The notes under the pieces are model-generated. The model was not told the origin of the DNA. It did no database searches and was given only the letters and a program-made list of their open reading frames with translations. This document shows, one piece after another, positions 56,902 to 64,000 of a stretch of 64,000 nucleotides of DNA (its first letter is position 1; every line of letters starts with the position of its first letter). This DNA comes from Spirulina major PCC 6313 (GTDB taxonomy: Bacteria; Cyanobacteriota; Cyanobacteriia; Cyanobacteriales; Spirulinaceae): the NCBI RefSeq assembly GCF_001890765.1, contig NZ_KV878783.1, positions 3,872,771 through 3,936,770 of the forward strand, in the 5' to 3' direction. The position numbers and the translations under genes were made by a program.

Positions 56902-57219
56902 ATGGCTACTATCCAACAGCAAAAAATCCGCATCCGCCTCAAAGCCTTTGACCGCCGCCTCCTCGATACCTCCTGCGAAAAGATCGTGGATACGGCGAAT
57001 CGCACCAACGCCGCTGCGATCGGCCCGATTCCCCTGCCCACCAAGCGTCGGATCTATTGTTTGTTGCGATCGCCCCACGTGGATAAGGATTCCCGTGAGC
57101 ATTTTGAAACCCGTACCCATCGCCGCATTATTGATATCTATCAACCCTCATCGAAGACGATTGATGCTTTGATGAAGCTGGATCTACCGGCTGGGGTTGA
57201 TATTGAAGTGAAGCTTTAA
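56902..57219 (+). CDS. rpsJ: 30S ribosomal protein S10
   Basis: S10 is part of the small-subunit head and, in other bacteria, of NusB-S10 antitermination complexes. 105 residues, starting [40 protein letters not shown] and [17 protein letters not shown] are diagnostic. In cyanobacteria rpsJ follows tuf; here a terminator stands between them, so it needs its own promoter in the 40 bp gap or depends on read-through. Confidence 0.98.
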   Translation: MATIQQQKIRIRLKAFDRRLLDTSCEKIVDTANRTNAAAIGPIPLPTKRRIYCLLRSPHVDKDSREHFETRTHRRIIDIYQPSSKTIDALMKLDLPAGVDIEVKL

Positions 57220-57246
57220 GCGCTCATTCAAAACCGCCAAATCCCT

Positions 57247-57359
57247 GGTTGACGGACTGGATAGCCCTCACCCCCAACCTCCCAGAGGGCGAGGGGAGCC
57301 GATTCATTTTTCCAGTTCCCTCTCCCCTACTGGGGTCTGGCTAATTTTGTCAGTCAACC
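57247..57359. repeat. MITE-like element, GGTTGACTGACAAAATT family, inverted copy
   Basis: GGTTGACGGACTGGATAGCC on the left; the right end in reverse complement reads GGTTGACTGACAAAATTAGC. The interior matches the copy at 11701-11832 in the opposite orientation (GGGGAGCCGATTCATTTTTC). It lies between rpsJ and its terminator. Confidence 0.8.
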
Positions 57360-57380
57360 CGGTCAAATCCTAACGATGAC

Positions 57381-57412
57381 AAAAAACAAGAGAGTTGCTC
57401 TCTTGTTTTTTC
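57381..57412 (+). terminator. Intrinsic terminator downstream of rpsJ
   Basis: AAAAAACAAGAGAGTTGCTCTCTTGTTTTTT: a stem of about 13 bp (A/T-rich base) with T tract. The MITE-like copy (57247-57359) stands between the rpsJ stop and this terminator. Confidence 0.88.
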
Positions 57413-57527
57413 TGTTCAGAAGATATCCAGGGGCGATCGCCCCCTATGCCCCGCCCTCGGAACCAAGGGGAAATTCTCTAGAATCGGGCTACACTCGTAG
57501 GAGATAGAGTGTTGATGGAGAGGTGAG

Positions 57528-58490
57528 ATGGTTAATCAGGTTAATCAACTGTGGCGAGGTGCGATCGCCAGCCTTGCGATCGGGGCAAGCATCAGCAGCA
57601 TCGCCCCCGTTGCCCATGCCGCCAACCCCTCCCACCTTCAGCAACTGCTCGAAACCAACGAATGCCGCAACTGTGACCTCAGCGAGGCTGACCTCAGCGG
57701 CGTTGACCTCCAACGCGCCAAACTCAGCGGCTCCAACCTGATCGAAGCCAACCTCAGCGGGGCAGATCTGCGCTATGCCGACCTCACCGGGGCTAACCTT
57801 ACCCTGGCCAGCCTTGACAATGCTGATCTTGAATTTGCCGTTCTCGACCGCGCCACCCTCTACCGCGCCAGCCTCGACGCGGCCGACTTGGGCGATGCCA
57901 GCCTCGTCCGTACCACCCTCACCCATGCCAGTTTGATCAATGCCAATCTCCAAGGCAGCACCCTGACCACCGCCGACCTTAGCGAGGCCAATCTTGAGGC
58001 CGCCAACCTCAGCCGCGCCACCTTGATCGAAAGCAACCTACGCCAAAGCAACCTCAGCAATGCGGATCTCTCCCGCAGCCGCCTCAACCAAGCCAACCTT
58101 AGCCTTGCCAACCTCAGCAATGCAGATCTGTCCCGCGCCACCCTGAGTTATGCTGACCTGACCCGTGCGGTGTTGCTCAATGCTGACCTCAGCAATGCCA
58201 ATTTAGGCGGGGCGATTCTGCGGGATGCCCAGATGAGCAGCGCCATTTTGCAACAGGCCAACCTGCGCCAGGCGAATCTCCGCAATGTTAATCTGCGCTA
58301 TGGGGATTTGCGACGGGCGGATCTGAGCTATGGGGATTTGCGAAATGCTAACCTATTTGAAGCGGATCTCGAAAATGCCGACCTGACGGCGGTGGAACTG
58401 GGAACCGTGATCCTGTGTCGAGCGACGTTACCCGATGCGTCTTTGTCTGATCAAGGCTGTCGGCGACGGGGCGAACTGGAAAATCAGTAG
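57528..58490 (+). CDS. Secreted pentapeptide-repeat protein
   Basis: A 320-residue protein with a signal peptide (basic N-terminus, hydrophobic LAIGASISSIAPVAHA, cleavage expected near residue 32) followed by a short region with two cysteines (ECRNCDLSEADLSG). About 50 A(D/N)Lxx pentapeptides follow to ~305, which should fold as a right-handed quadrilateral beta-helix. The C-terminal part has single cysteines (ILCRATL, DQGCRRRGE). Periplasmic or lumenal pentapeptide proteins are common in cyanobacteria; their role is unknown. It is followed by the DUF1232 gene 18 bp later. Confidence 0.92.
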   Translation: MVNQVNQLWRGAIASLAIGASISSIAPVAHAANPSHLQQLLETNECRNCDLSEADLSGVDLQRAKLSGSNLIEANLSGADLRYADLTGANLTLASLDNADLEFAVLDRATLYRASLDAADLGDASLVRTTLTHASLINANLQGSTLTTADLSEANLEAANLSRATLIESNLRQSNLSNADLSRSRLNQANLSLANLSNADLSRATLSYADLTRAVLLNADLSNANLGGAILRDAQMSSAILQQANLRQANLRNVNLRYGDLRRADLSYGDLRNANLFEADLENADLTAVELGTVILCRATLPDASLSDQGCRRRGELENQ

Positions 58491-58508
58491 ATTGTGTTGG
58501 GGGATTTT

Positions 58509-59234
58509 ATGTTTGCAACCTTACGCCAAACGCTGCGCGATCGCACCGCCAAACTCACCCAACGTTTCCGATCCAATTCTGACCCCACCCCACCCGAAGC
58601 ACCTGTAACTCTCACCACAGAGCCATCCTCTCCGGCTCACCCTGCGGCTTTGACCCTCAAAAAACCCTGGCACGCGCTCCGCTCCCGTTGGCAAACCTGG
58701 CGTAATTCAGAAGCAAAGGGATCAGACACCACCTTAGACGATCAATTGGATCAAATTGATCAACAGTTGGAACAGGGCAAAACCGCCAAAATTAAACGCA
58801 TTTTCCATGACTACATCCGCAAGGCTAAACCGGAAGATGTGGAGCGGATTAACGAAAATATTGGGTCAATGCAGCGCGGCCCGGTGAAGGAAATTTGGTC
58901 AAAGGTGGAGGTGTTGGTGCAGTTGGTGCGCGACCCCGAAGCGGCGTGGAAATCGAAAGCGTTGGCGATCGCATCTCTCATCTATTTAATTTCTCCCATT
59001 GACGCGATTCCTGATGTGATTCCCATTGGCGGCCTCGTGGATGACGTGGCGTTGATTGTCGTGGTGGTAAGCACCTTAGCGGGTGAAGTGGAAACCTATC
59101 TGGTTCGCCAAGCGGAACAAAAAGCCGAAATCGAAATTCGCAAATATAACAACATTGTCCGCATCGCCCTCACCGGCAGCATTTTCGCCGCCCTGATTAC
59201 CATTGCCGTTAACTACAGCCTCAAACACCTCTAA
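58509..59234 (+). CDS. DUF1232 (YkvA-type) membrane protein
   Basis: A 241-residue protein (ATG 58509, with GGGGG upstream; GTG at 58494 is the other option). The N-terminal ~80 residues are basic and low-complexity (Pro/Thr-rich). The DUF1232 core is at ~160-195, with LIYLISPIDAIPDVIPIGGL and DDVALIVVVV, and a C-terminal transmembrane helix (~215-235) ends in NYSLKHL. The function of DUF1232 is unknown. It lies 18 bp after the pentapeptide gene and 12 bp before a small membrane protein gene. Confidence 0.88.
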   Translation: MFATLRQTLRDRTAKLTQRFRSNSDPTPPEAPVTLTTEPSSPAHPAALTLKKPWHALRSRWQTWRNSEAKGSDTTLDDQLDQIDQQLEQGKTAKIKRIFHDYIRKAKPEDVERINENIGSMQRGPVKEIWSKVEVLVQLVRDPEAAWKSKALAIASLIYLISPIDAIPDVIPIGGLVDDVALIVVVVSTLAGEVETYLVRQAEQKAEIEIRKYNNIVRIALTGSIFAALITIAVNYSLKHL

Positions 59235-59246
59235 GCCCTAATCCCT

Positions 59247-59495
59247 ATGCACCCTTACCTGATTTATCGCACCACGTTACTGATTATTTCGGTGTTCGGC
59301 GTGGTTAATTTAAGCCGTCAAATCCAACGCCAGCGCGATCGCTACCAAAACCTTCCCCCCGGTATTCAAACCTATTTAAAGGAAAAAGGCTCAACCATTT
59401 TTAGCAAACACATCAGCCAACAACGGAGCGCGATCGCCCTCAATGTGTTTCTCCTCATCCTCTTAATTGGCCTCAACGTTTTAAGCTGGGCTTAA
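59247..59495 (+). CDS. Small two-helix membrane protein, unknown
   Basis: 82 residues with hydrophobic segments at ~7-22 and ~62-80, joined by a basic, Gln-rich loop (SRQIQRQRDRYQNLPPGIQ). Not recognised. It is 12 bp after the DUF1232 gene on the same strand, so the two are probably made together. It is convergent with guaD. Confidence 0.7.
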   Translation: MHPYLIYRTTLLIISVFGVVNLSRQIQRQRDRYQNLPPGIQTYLKEKGSTIFSKHISQQRSAIALNVFLLILLIGLNVLSWA

Positions 59496-59513
59496 GCCCT
59501 GATTGATCAAGAC

Positions 59514-60845
59514 CTAGTCCGGCAGGATCACGCGATCGCCCAAAATATGGGTGGCGTGGATGGCGCGATCGTCCCCAAGCATGATCAGGGAGAAGACTTG
59601 ATCGGCGATCGCCTCTAATTCCGTGGGGATGGTTTCGGGGTTGCGGAATTGAAGGAGAGGGGTGGCGCGGCGATCGAGGACAATGAAGTCGGCTTCCTTA
59701 CCGGGGTTGAAATTGCCGAGGATGGGGTCAAGGTTGAGGGCATGAGCGCCGCCGAGGGTGGCGAGGTAGAGGGCTTGGAAGGGGGAAAGGGTTTGGCGAC
59801 GCAGTTGGGCGACTTTGTAGGCTTCGTTGGCGGTTTGGAGAAGCGAGAAGCTCGTACCTGCGCCGATATCTGTGCCGAGGCCGAGTTTCACGGGGCGATC
59901 GCGGTGTTTTGCCTGTTCGAGTTTAAACAGACCGCTACCGAGGAACAGGTTTGAGGTGGGACAAAAGGCGATCGCGGCTTCTGTCACTGACAGGCGGGCG
60001 AATTCTGCCGGGGTGAGTTGCACCCCATGGGCAAAAATGGAGCGATTCCCCACTAAACCAGCGCGATCGTACACATCTAAATAGCCGTCATGGTCGGGGA
60101 AGAGGTCTTGCACCCAGGCCACTTCGTCGGTGTTTTCGGAGAGGTGGGTATGGAGGTAGACTTCGGGAAATTCGGCGAGGAGTTGGGCGGCGACCTGTAG
60201 CTGTTCTGGGGAGGAGGTGGCGGCAAAGCGGGGGGTGACGGCGTAGAGGAGGCGATCGCGCCCATGCCATTTTTCGATCAGGGCTTTGCTCTCGTGGTAG
60301 GCCTGCTCTGGGGTGTCGCGCAAATTCTCCGGGGCATGGCGATCCATCAGGACTTTACCGGAAATCATCCGCAGGCGGCGGGCTTGGGCAGCGGTGAAAA
60401 AGGCCTCGACGGATTCCGGGTGAACGGTGGCGAAAACGAGGGCGGTGGTTGTCCCATGGCGCAGCAGTTCGGTTAAGAAGCGATCGGCCACCTCAGCGGC
60501 ATAGGCGGGATCTTTAAATTGGGCTTCGGTGGGGAAGGTGTAGGTGTTGAGCCAGGTGAGGAGTTGTTCCCCGTAGGCGGCGATCATTTCCATTTGGGGG
60601 AAATGGATGTGGGTATCAATCAGGCCGGGGACGATCAGATAATTGCGGTAGTCGGTGATTGGGAGGTCGGGATCTTGGGCGATGATGTCGGCATAGGGGG
60701 CGATCGCTTGAATCCTGCCCGCTGCAATCACCAAAACCCCATCGGGGATGTAGCGCACCGACTCCGCGACTTCGTGATAAAAGGGATCAGCAATCAGATC
60801 GAGGAGCGCCCCCCGGATACCCTGGGGTTGAGTTGCGTTGGTCAT
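59514..60845 (-). CDS. guaD: Guanine deaminase
   Basis: Converts guanine to xanthine with release of ammonia, in purine salvage and nitrogen recovery. The 443-residue amidohydrolase has the zinc-binding PGLIDTHIHFPQ (~73-84), LYAVTPRFAATSS (~205-217), YLHTHLSEN with the next histidine, HGVQLTP, and GLGTDIGAGTSFS, which holds the last metal aspartate. The GuaD-type motifs separate it from cytosine and adenosine deaminases. It is convergent with the small membrane protein gene and divergent from the EVE gene (101 bp). Confidence 0.93.
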   Translation of the reverse strand: MTNATQPQGIRGALLDLIADPFYHEVAESVRYIPDGVLVIAAGRIQAIAPYADIIAQDPDLPITDYRNYLIVPGLIDTHIHFPQMEMIAAYGEQLLTWLNTYTFPTEAQFKDPAYAAEVADRFLTELLRHGTTTALVFATVHPESVEAFFTAAQARRLRMISGKVLMDRHAPENLRDTPEQAYHESKALIEKWHGRDRLLYAVTPRFAATSSPEQLQVAAQLLAEFPEVYLHTHLSENTDEVAWVQDLFPDHDGYLDVYDRAGLVGNRSIFAHGVQLTPAEFARLSVTEAAIAFCPTSNLFLGSGLFKLEQAKHRDRPVKLGLGTDIGAGTSFSLLQTANEAYKVAQLRRQTLSPFQALYLATLGGAHALNLDPILGNFNPGKEADFIVLDRRATPLLQFRNPETIPTELEAIADQVFSLIMLGDDRAIHATHILGDRVILPD

Positions 60846-60946
60846 ATCCTAAGCCTGTCAGTTTCTCAAATTCTCAGAAATTATAAAGGCGATCGCCCCC
60901 TGGCCTGTGGGACAATGAACCCGAATTTTGACGCGGGGACGGAACA

Positions 60947-61414
60947 ATGGCGGATTGGCTCGTGAAATCAGAACCCACGGTGTACAGTATTGATGACTTA
61001 GCCCGCGATCGCATTGAGCTTTGGGACGGCGTGCGTAACTATCAAGCGCGGAACTATTTGCAGCAAATGCAGGTGGGCGATCGCGTCTTCGTTTACCATT
61101 CCAACGCCAAACCCCCCGGCCTCGCGGGTCTGGCCGAAGTGGTGGAAACCAACGTGGTCGATCCCACCCAGTTTGACCCCACCAGCCCCGATTACGACCC
61201 TAAAGCCACCCCCGACAAACCCCGTTGGTATACCGTCAAACTGGGATATGTGGCGACGTTTGCGAATCTCGTTCCCCTTGACATCTTAAAAGCTACATTT
61301 ACCCCGGATGAATTCGTCTTGGTGCGGCGGGGAAATCGCCTGTCGGTGTTGCCGATTGAGGAGGCGATCGCCTCCCGTCTCCTCGCCTTAACAACCCTAC
61401 GCAAGGAAACTTAA
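60947..61414 (+). CDS. EVE domain protein
   Basis: A 155-residue single EVE (PUA/YTH-like) domain. It starts MADWLVKSEPTVYSIDDLAR. The aromatic cage region is seen in LWDGVRNYQARNYLQQMQVG and VFVYHSNAKPPGLAGLAEVV, then KPRWYTVKLGY. EVE domains bind modified bases in DNA or RNA, and in some bacteria sit in defence systems. This one is the common stand-alone type, so a housekeeping role is likely. It lies 68 bp before the unknown gene cluster. Confidence 0.9.
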   Translation: MADWLVKSEPTVYSIDDLARDRIELWDGVRNYQARNYLQQMQVGDRVFVYHSNAKPPGLAGLAEVVETNVVDPTQFDPTSPDYDPKATPDKPRWYTVKLGYVATFANLVPLDILKATFTPDEFVLVRRGNRLSVLPIEEAIASRLLALTTLRKET

Positions 61415-61482
61415 TGCCCTAGACTATCCCCCCAAAGCCCCCGTGCTATAGTTTTAGGCGTGACTCGTTGGGGAAACTCTAC

Positions 61483-61872
61483 ATGGCAGCCAGTGATGAA
61501 TTTCGGCAGTATCTTAAAGAGGGAAAAGTCGTCGATGCGCTGACCCTTGCCCTCGGTGAAGCCATTGAATTAGAAATTACCACCTGGGTATCCACCGATG
61601 ACAGTGCCGTGCTGGGGGAACCCTCTCCCGGTGCGAGAATGCGGACGCGGATGAACTTGGTGGATGGGGATATCAATAACGAAGTGGGCAGCCAATTTAT
61701 CGGCAGCGGCCCCTACACGGAACTGCGCGACTTTCACCTCCAGCAAGTTCAAGAAGGGCGCGACATTATCAAGCAAAACCTGGAAAGTTTGCAGCAAATG
61801 TTTGTCCTCTTGGCGCGTACCGTTGATCGGTTGCCCAAGAACACCCGCAATCCATCCCTACCGCCTCAGTAA
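61483..61872 (+). CDS. Unknown protein, first of two tandem paralogues
   Basis: A 129-residue soluble protein (ATG 61483, MAASDEFRQYL; TTG at 61468 is less likely). Not recognised as a named family. It is clearly related to the first ~120 residues of the next gene: shared EAIELEITTWV-type (A.EL.ITT.V), MRTRMNLVDGDINNEVG (TR..LV.GDI.N.VG) and YTELRDFHLQQVQEGRDII (ELR.FHL.QV..G..I). Predicted mostly alpha-helical, no membrane segment or signal peptide. The next gene starts 45 bp later. Function not known. Confidence 0.85.
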   Translation: MAASDEFRQYLKEGKVVDALTLALGEAIELEITTWVSTDDSAVLGEPSPGARMRTRMNLVDGDINNEVGSQFIGSGPYTELRDFHLQQVQEGRDIIKQNLESLQQMFVLLARTVDRLPKNTRNPSLPPQ

Positions 61873-61917
61873 CCATGCTGGTGAGGCATGATCGACAGTT
61901 CAAGCAGAGGACGGAAC

Positions 61918-63375
61918 ATGGTCGAATCAGAACAGCAAGATCGGGAAACCTTTCAGCAGGTGCTCAAAGCTGGGCGACTCCAAGAGGCGTTTTTGATCGC
62001 CATGGGCCAAGCGGTGGAGTTGAACATCACCACGGAAGTAATTCCGGCGATCGCTAGTGCTGAGGCGTTGGTGCATGGGTCGGCTCCGGGGTTGTCGGGC
62101 GATCGCCTCCATACCCGGATTGATCTGGTGCAGGGGGATATTGAAAATCAGGTGGGCGATCGCTTCCTCACTGACCAGGACTATCACGAACTGCGACAAT
62201 TTCACCTCGACCAAGTCGCCACCGGCAGCCGTCTCATTCAAAATAACGTGGAAAACTTGAACCGTCTTTTCACCGTCCTCGGCAACATTTTCAACCCCCC
62301 ACCCCCCGATCCGGCTCCCACCCTCACCCCCCTCGATTCCCCCGACCTCGACCCCTTCACCCATCCCGACCCTGACCCCTACGGTGATGATCCCCTCGCG
62401 GCTCCCCTCGATGACAACGACCTCACCGCCGACCTCTGGGCCGATCATCCCGATCCCCAGTGGGATGATCCACCCATCCCCCCCCTCGCTGATCCACCAC
62501 TGCCGGACTTGGGGGGCGATCGCGACCCCTTTAGCACCGCCGATGACCTTTGGAATGCCCCATCCTTAAGCTTTCCCACTGACATCACCGCTGCCGCTCC
62601 CCTAAACCTTGCCAGCGAACCCGCCTTGATCACGCCTCGCTCTGCACCAGAACCGCCGCCCCTCGACCCCTTCGCCCCGGATCTGCCCAGCCAAACCGAT
62701 CCCGAAGCCCTCGTTTTCCCGGATCTTGACGCTATTTTTAGTGAAACTCCGGTGGCTCCCCTCGAAGTCATCGCCGATGACCCCGACACCGATGCCTTTT
62801 TAACTGAATTTGCCAACGAGGGCGAACAGTTGCGGCCGTTCCCCTCCGATTCCGCTCCAGAGGTTACCCCCTTAGCGCCGCCACCGGCTGACCCTGAATC
62901 CCTGCGGATTGAAGATTGGGATGCGTCCTATCTGTATCTGGATGAAGCCGTGTTGCCCCTGACGGATGTTCCCCAGGATGCGATCGCGCCCCATCCCCCC
63001 ACCCCATCTCCGGCTGCGGTCAGGTTTACCGATGGGTTGAATCCCGACGATGACGAAGAGGATTGGGGCGAATTTGTGGAGTTTGTCGAAGATACCGGTG
63101 CAGAACCGGAATTGCGGAATCCCACCCTCGATCCATTTCCGAACGCGACGGATTATACTTCGGTGGTCGAAGAAGATTGGGAAGATTATCGGACTGAGGC
63201 GGTGTCTCCGCTCCCGCCGGCTGATGGGGCGAGGGATGATCCCGCTCCGGTAGAACCGTGGGGGGACAATGCCGATGATCCAGAGTTTTCAGCAACGGAA
63301 CAGGTCTGGGCTGTTGATGATGATCAGGGTGCAGGGCTAGAAACCTGGCAACCGGATGATGAGCCTGAACCTTAA
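61918..63375 (+). CDS. Unknown protein, second paralogue with a long acidic proline-rich tail
   Basis: 486 residues from ATG 61918 (MVESEQQDRETF), with AGAGG upstream; ATG at 61888 is an alternative. Residues ~5-120 repeat the fold of the preceding protein (QAVELNITTEV, LHTRIDLVQGDIENQVGD, YHELRQFHLDQVATGSRLI). The remaining ~360 residues are low-complexity, rich in D, P, E and A with many DP and PL steps, and are probably disordered and strongly acidic. No membrane segment is present. The third gene starts 16 bp downstream. It is probably a scaffold or interaction tail attached to the shared domain. Confidence 0.85.
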   Translation: MVESEQQDRETFQQVLKAGRLQEAFLIAMGQAVELNITTEVIPAIASAEALVHGSAPGLSGDRLHTRIDLVQGDIENQVGDRFLTDQDYHELRQFHLDQVATGSRLIQNNVENLNRLFTVLGNIFNPPPPDPAPTLTPLDSPDLDPFTHPDPDPYGDDPLAAPLDDNDLTADLWADHPDPQWDDPPIPPLADPPLPDLGGDRDPFSTADDLWNAPSLSFPTDITAAAPLNLASEPALITPRSAPEPPPLDPFAPDLPSQTDPEALVFPDLDAIFSETPVAPLEVIADDPDTDAFLTEFANEGEQLRPFPSDSAPEVTPLAPPPADPESLRIEDWDASYLYLDEAVLPLTDVPQDAIAPHPPTPSPAAVRFTDGLNPDDDEEDWGEFVEFVEDTGAEPELRNPTLDPFPNATDYTSVVEEDWEDYRTEAVSPLPPADGARDDPAPVEPWGDNADDPEFSATEQVWAVDDDQGAGLETWQPDDEPEP

Positions 63376-63391
63376 CGTTAAGGAGAAAAAA

Positions 63392-64000
63392 ATGACGAAT
63401 CCGAATGGTGCTCCTCTAGACCGACGGCGATCGCGACGGGCCAACCTGACCACGCCTCCCCTTACCCCAACGCCCACTGTGACTGCAAAACAACCCGCCG
63501 ATCAAGGTCAGAACATTCTCAAGGACTTTGCGCGATCGCTCAGTGAAGTTCTCATTGATATCACGGCCTTAGAAGTGAATACGATGGTGGTGGAGCGGAT
63601 CACCGGGGATAAGTTCATACCCTGGGAAATCTATCGCGATCTCTACCGCATTGATGAAAGTTGGCTCTATCGAGACGAACTGCACGAGAGCCTCCGGGGC
63701 CGTTATGTGGAATTGCGGCGCAGCCTGGAAATGGAATATGTCCTGCTGATGTGCGATCCGGAATCGGAAATGTTTGACCCCTCCACCCAGGAACAAACCG
63801 CAGTCCAGCAGGAACGGTTACGGATTTTGAGTGACCCCAATGCCCCCATTGATGCGCTCCATTCCCAACTGCCCAACCCCTTAAAACCCCACGATCCTAA
63901 CGAGATGCACCGGGTTCAATCCCTGCTCAATAATCCGAAATTTTCGCGATCGCTCCGCAAAATGAGCGAACTCAAAGCCGGTCTCGACAACCGCAACCGC
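63392..64000 (+). CDS. Unknown protein, third gene of the cluster (runs off the right edge)
   Basis: An open frame of 203 codons to the end of the window, starting at ATG 63392 with AAGGAG eight bases upstream. It begins MTNPNGAPLDRRRSRRANLT, a basic, Pro/Thr-rich head. From about residue 47 it is helical and charged (ILKDFARSLSEVLIDITALE, LRGRYVELRRSLEMEYVLLM). No known domain is recognised. The 16-bp gap to the previous gene indicates an operon. The C-terminus lies outside the window. Confidence 0.85.
   Translation, partial: MTNPNGAPLDRRRSRRANLTTPPLTPTPTVTAKQPADQGQNILKDFARSLSEVLIDITALEVNTMVVERITGDKFIPWEIYRDLYRIDESWLYRDELHESLRGRYVELRRSLEMEYVLLMCDPESEMFDPSTQEQTAVQQERLRILSDPNAPIDALHSQLPNPLKPHDPNEMHRVQSLLNNPKFSRSLRKMSELKAGLDNRNR

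Noticed and set aside
60947-61414. EVE protein as part of a defence island
   Set aside because: No restriction, helicase or nuclease genes next to it; it is the common stand-alone type.

Overview
The window is chromosomal DNA of a cyanobacterium. The octamer GCGATCGC (HIP1) and its partial forms recur throughout, in genes and between them. The gene set includes a phycobilisome rod-core linker (cpcG), a glutamate synthase of the ferredoxin-dependent type, the fbp-tal-zwf-opcA cluster, a CPA1 Na+/H+ antiporter, DUF3370 and DUF4327 proteins and a str operon preceded by a HesB/IscA-type gene. The genus cannot be fixed from this window. No rRNA, tRNA or CRISPR array was seen.

Layout. 1-6.1 kb: adenylate cyclase, alpha/beta hydrolase, DUF3370 protein and a GT4 glycosyltransferase, ending in an 81-bp hairpin repeat array. 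6.1-11.5 kb: ACT-malic enzyme, NurA and a Cache-HAMP histidine kinase with a degenerate ATP-binding domain. 12.2-17.7 kb: the oxidative pentose phosphate operon fbp-tal-zwf-opcA on the minus strand. 18.2-24.4 kb: DUF4327, an Na+/H+ antiporter, a PfkB kinase, a Gfo/Idh oxidoreductase and a DUF2235 protein. 24.6-29.7 kb: tyrosine recombinase, cobH, a J-domain protein, cpcG with an HLR1-like promoter element, and an ABC-2 permease. 29.7-32.4 kb: a nested mobile-element island in which an IS1-type element sits in the 5' part of an IS200/IS605-type tnpB, and that element in turn beheads a Uma2-family gene. 32.4-42.2 kb: zur, purS-purQ, a large PAS/GAF/GGDEF/EAL protein, glpK, a Trp-rich small protein and a second GT4. 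42.2-49.8 kb: GH63-like glycosidase and Fd-GOGAT carrying a 15-bp repeat expansion. 50-57.2 kb: phosphodiester glycosidase, cupin, HesB/IscA-like protein and rpsL-rpsG-fusA-tuf-rpsJ. 57.5-64 kb: secreted pentapeptide protein, DUF1232 protein, guanine deaminase, EVE protein, and a three-gene cluster of unknown function that runs off the right edge.

How it fits together. Most of the window is housekeeping: carbon flux (fbp, tal, zwf, opcA, malic enzyme, glpK), nitrogen assimilation (Fd-GOGAT), purine synthesis and salvage (purS, purQ, guaD, the PfkB kinase), translation and light harvesting. Signalling is represented by cAMP (cyclase), c-di-GMP (GGDEF/EAL) and the kinase-like sensor.

The less ordinary material lies between genes. 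At least four families of short palindromic or inverted-repeat elements occur, several at operon ends. One repeat superfamily keeps its two-hairpin shape and a CTAC...GTAGTA linker while the stem sequences change. The best candidates for something undescribed are that repeat superfamily, the repeat-expanded GOGAT, the chimeric tnpB coupled to an IS1 transposase, and the unassigned cluster at 61.5-64 kb built around two tandem paralogues.
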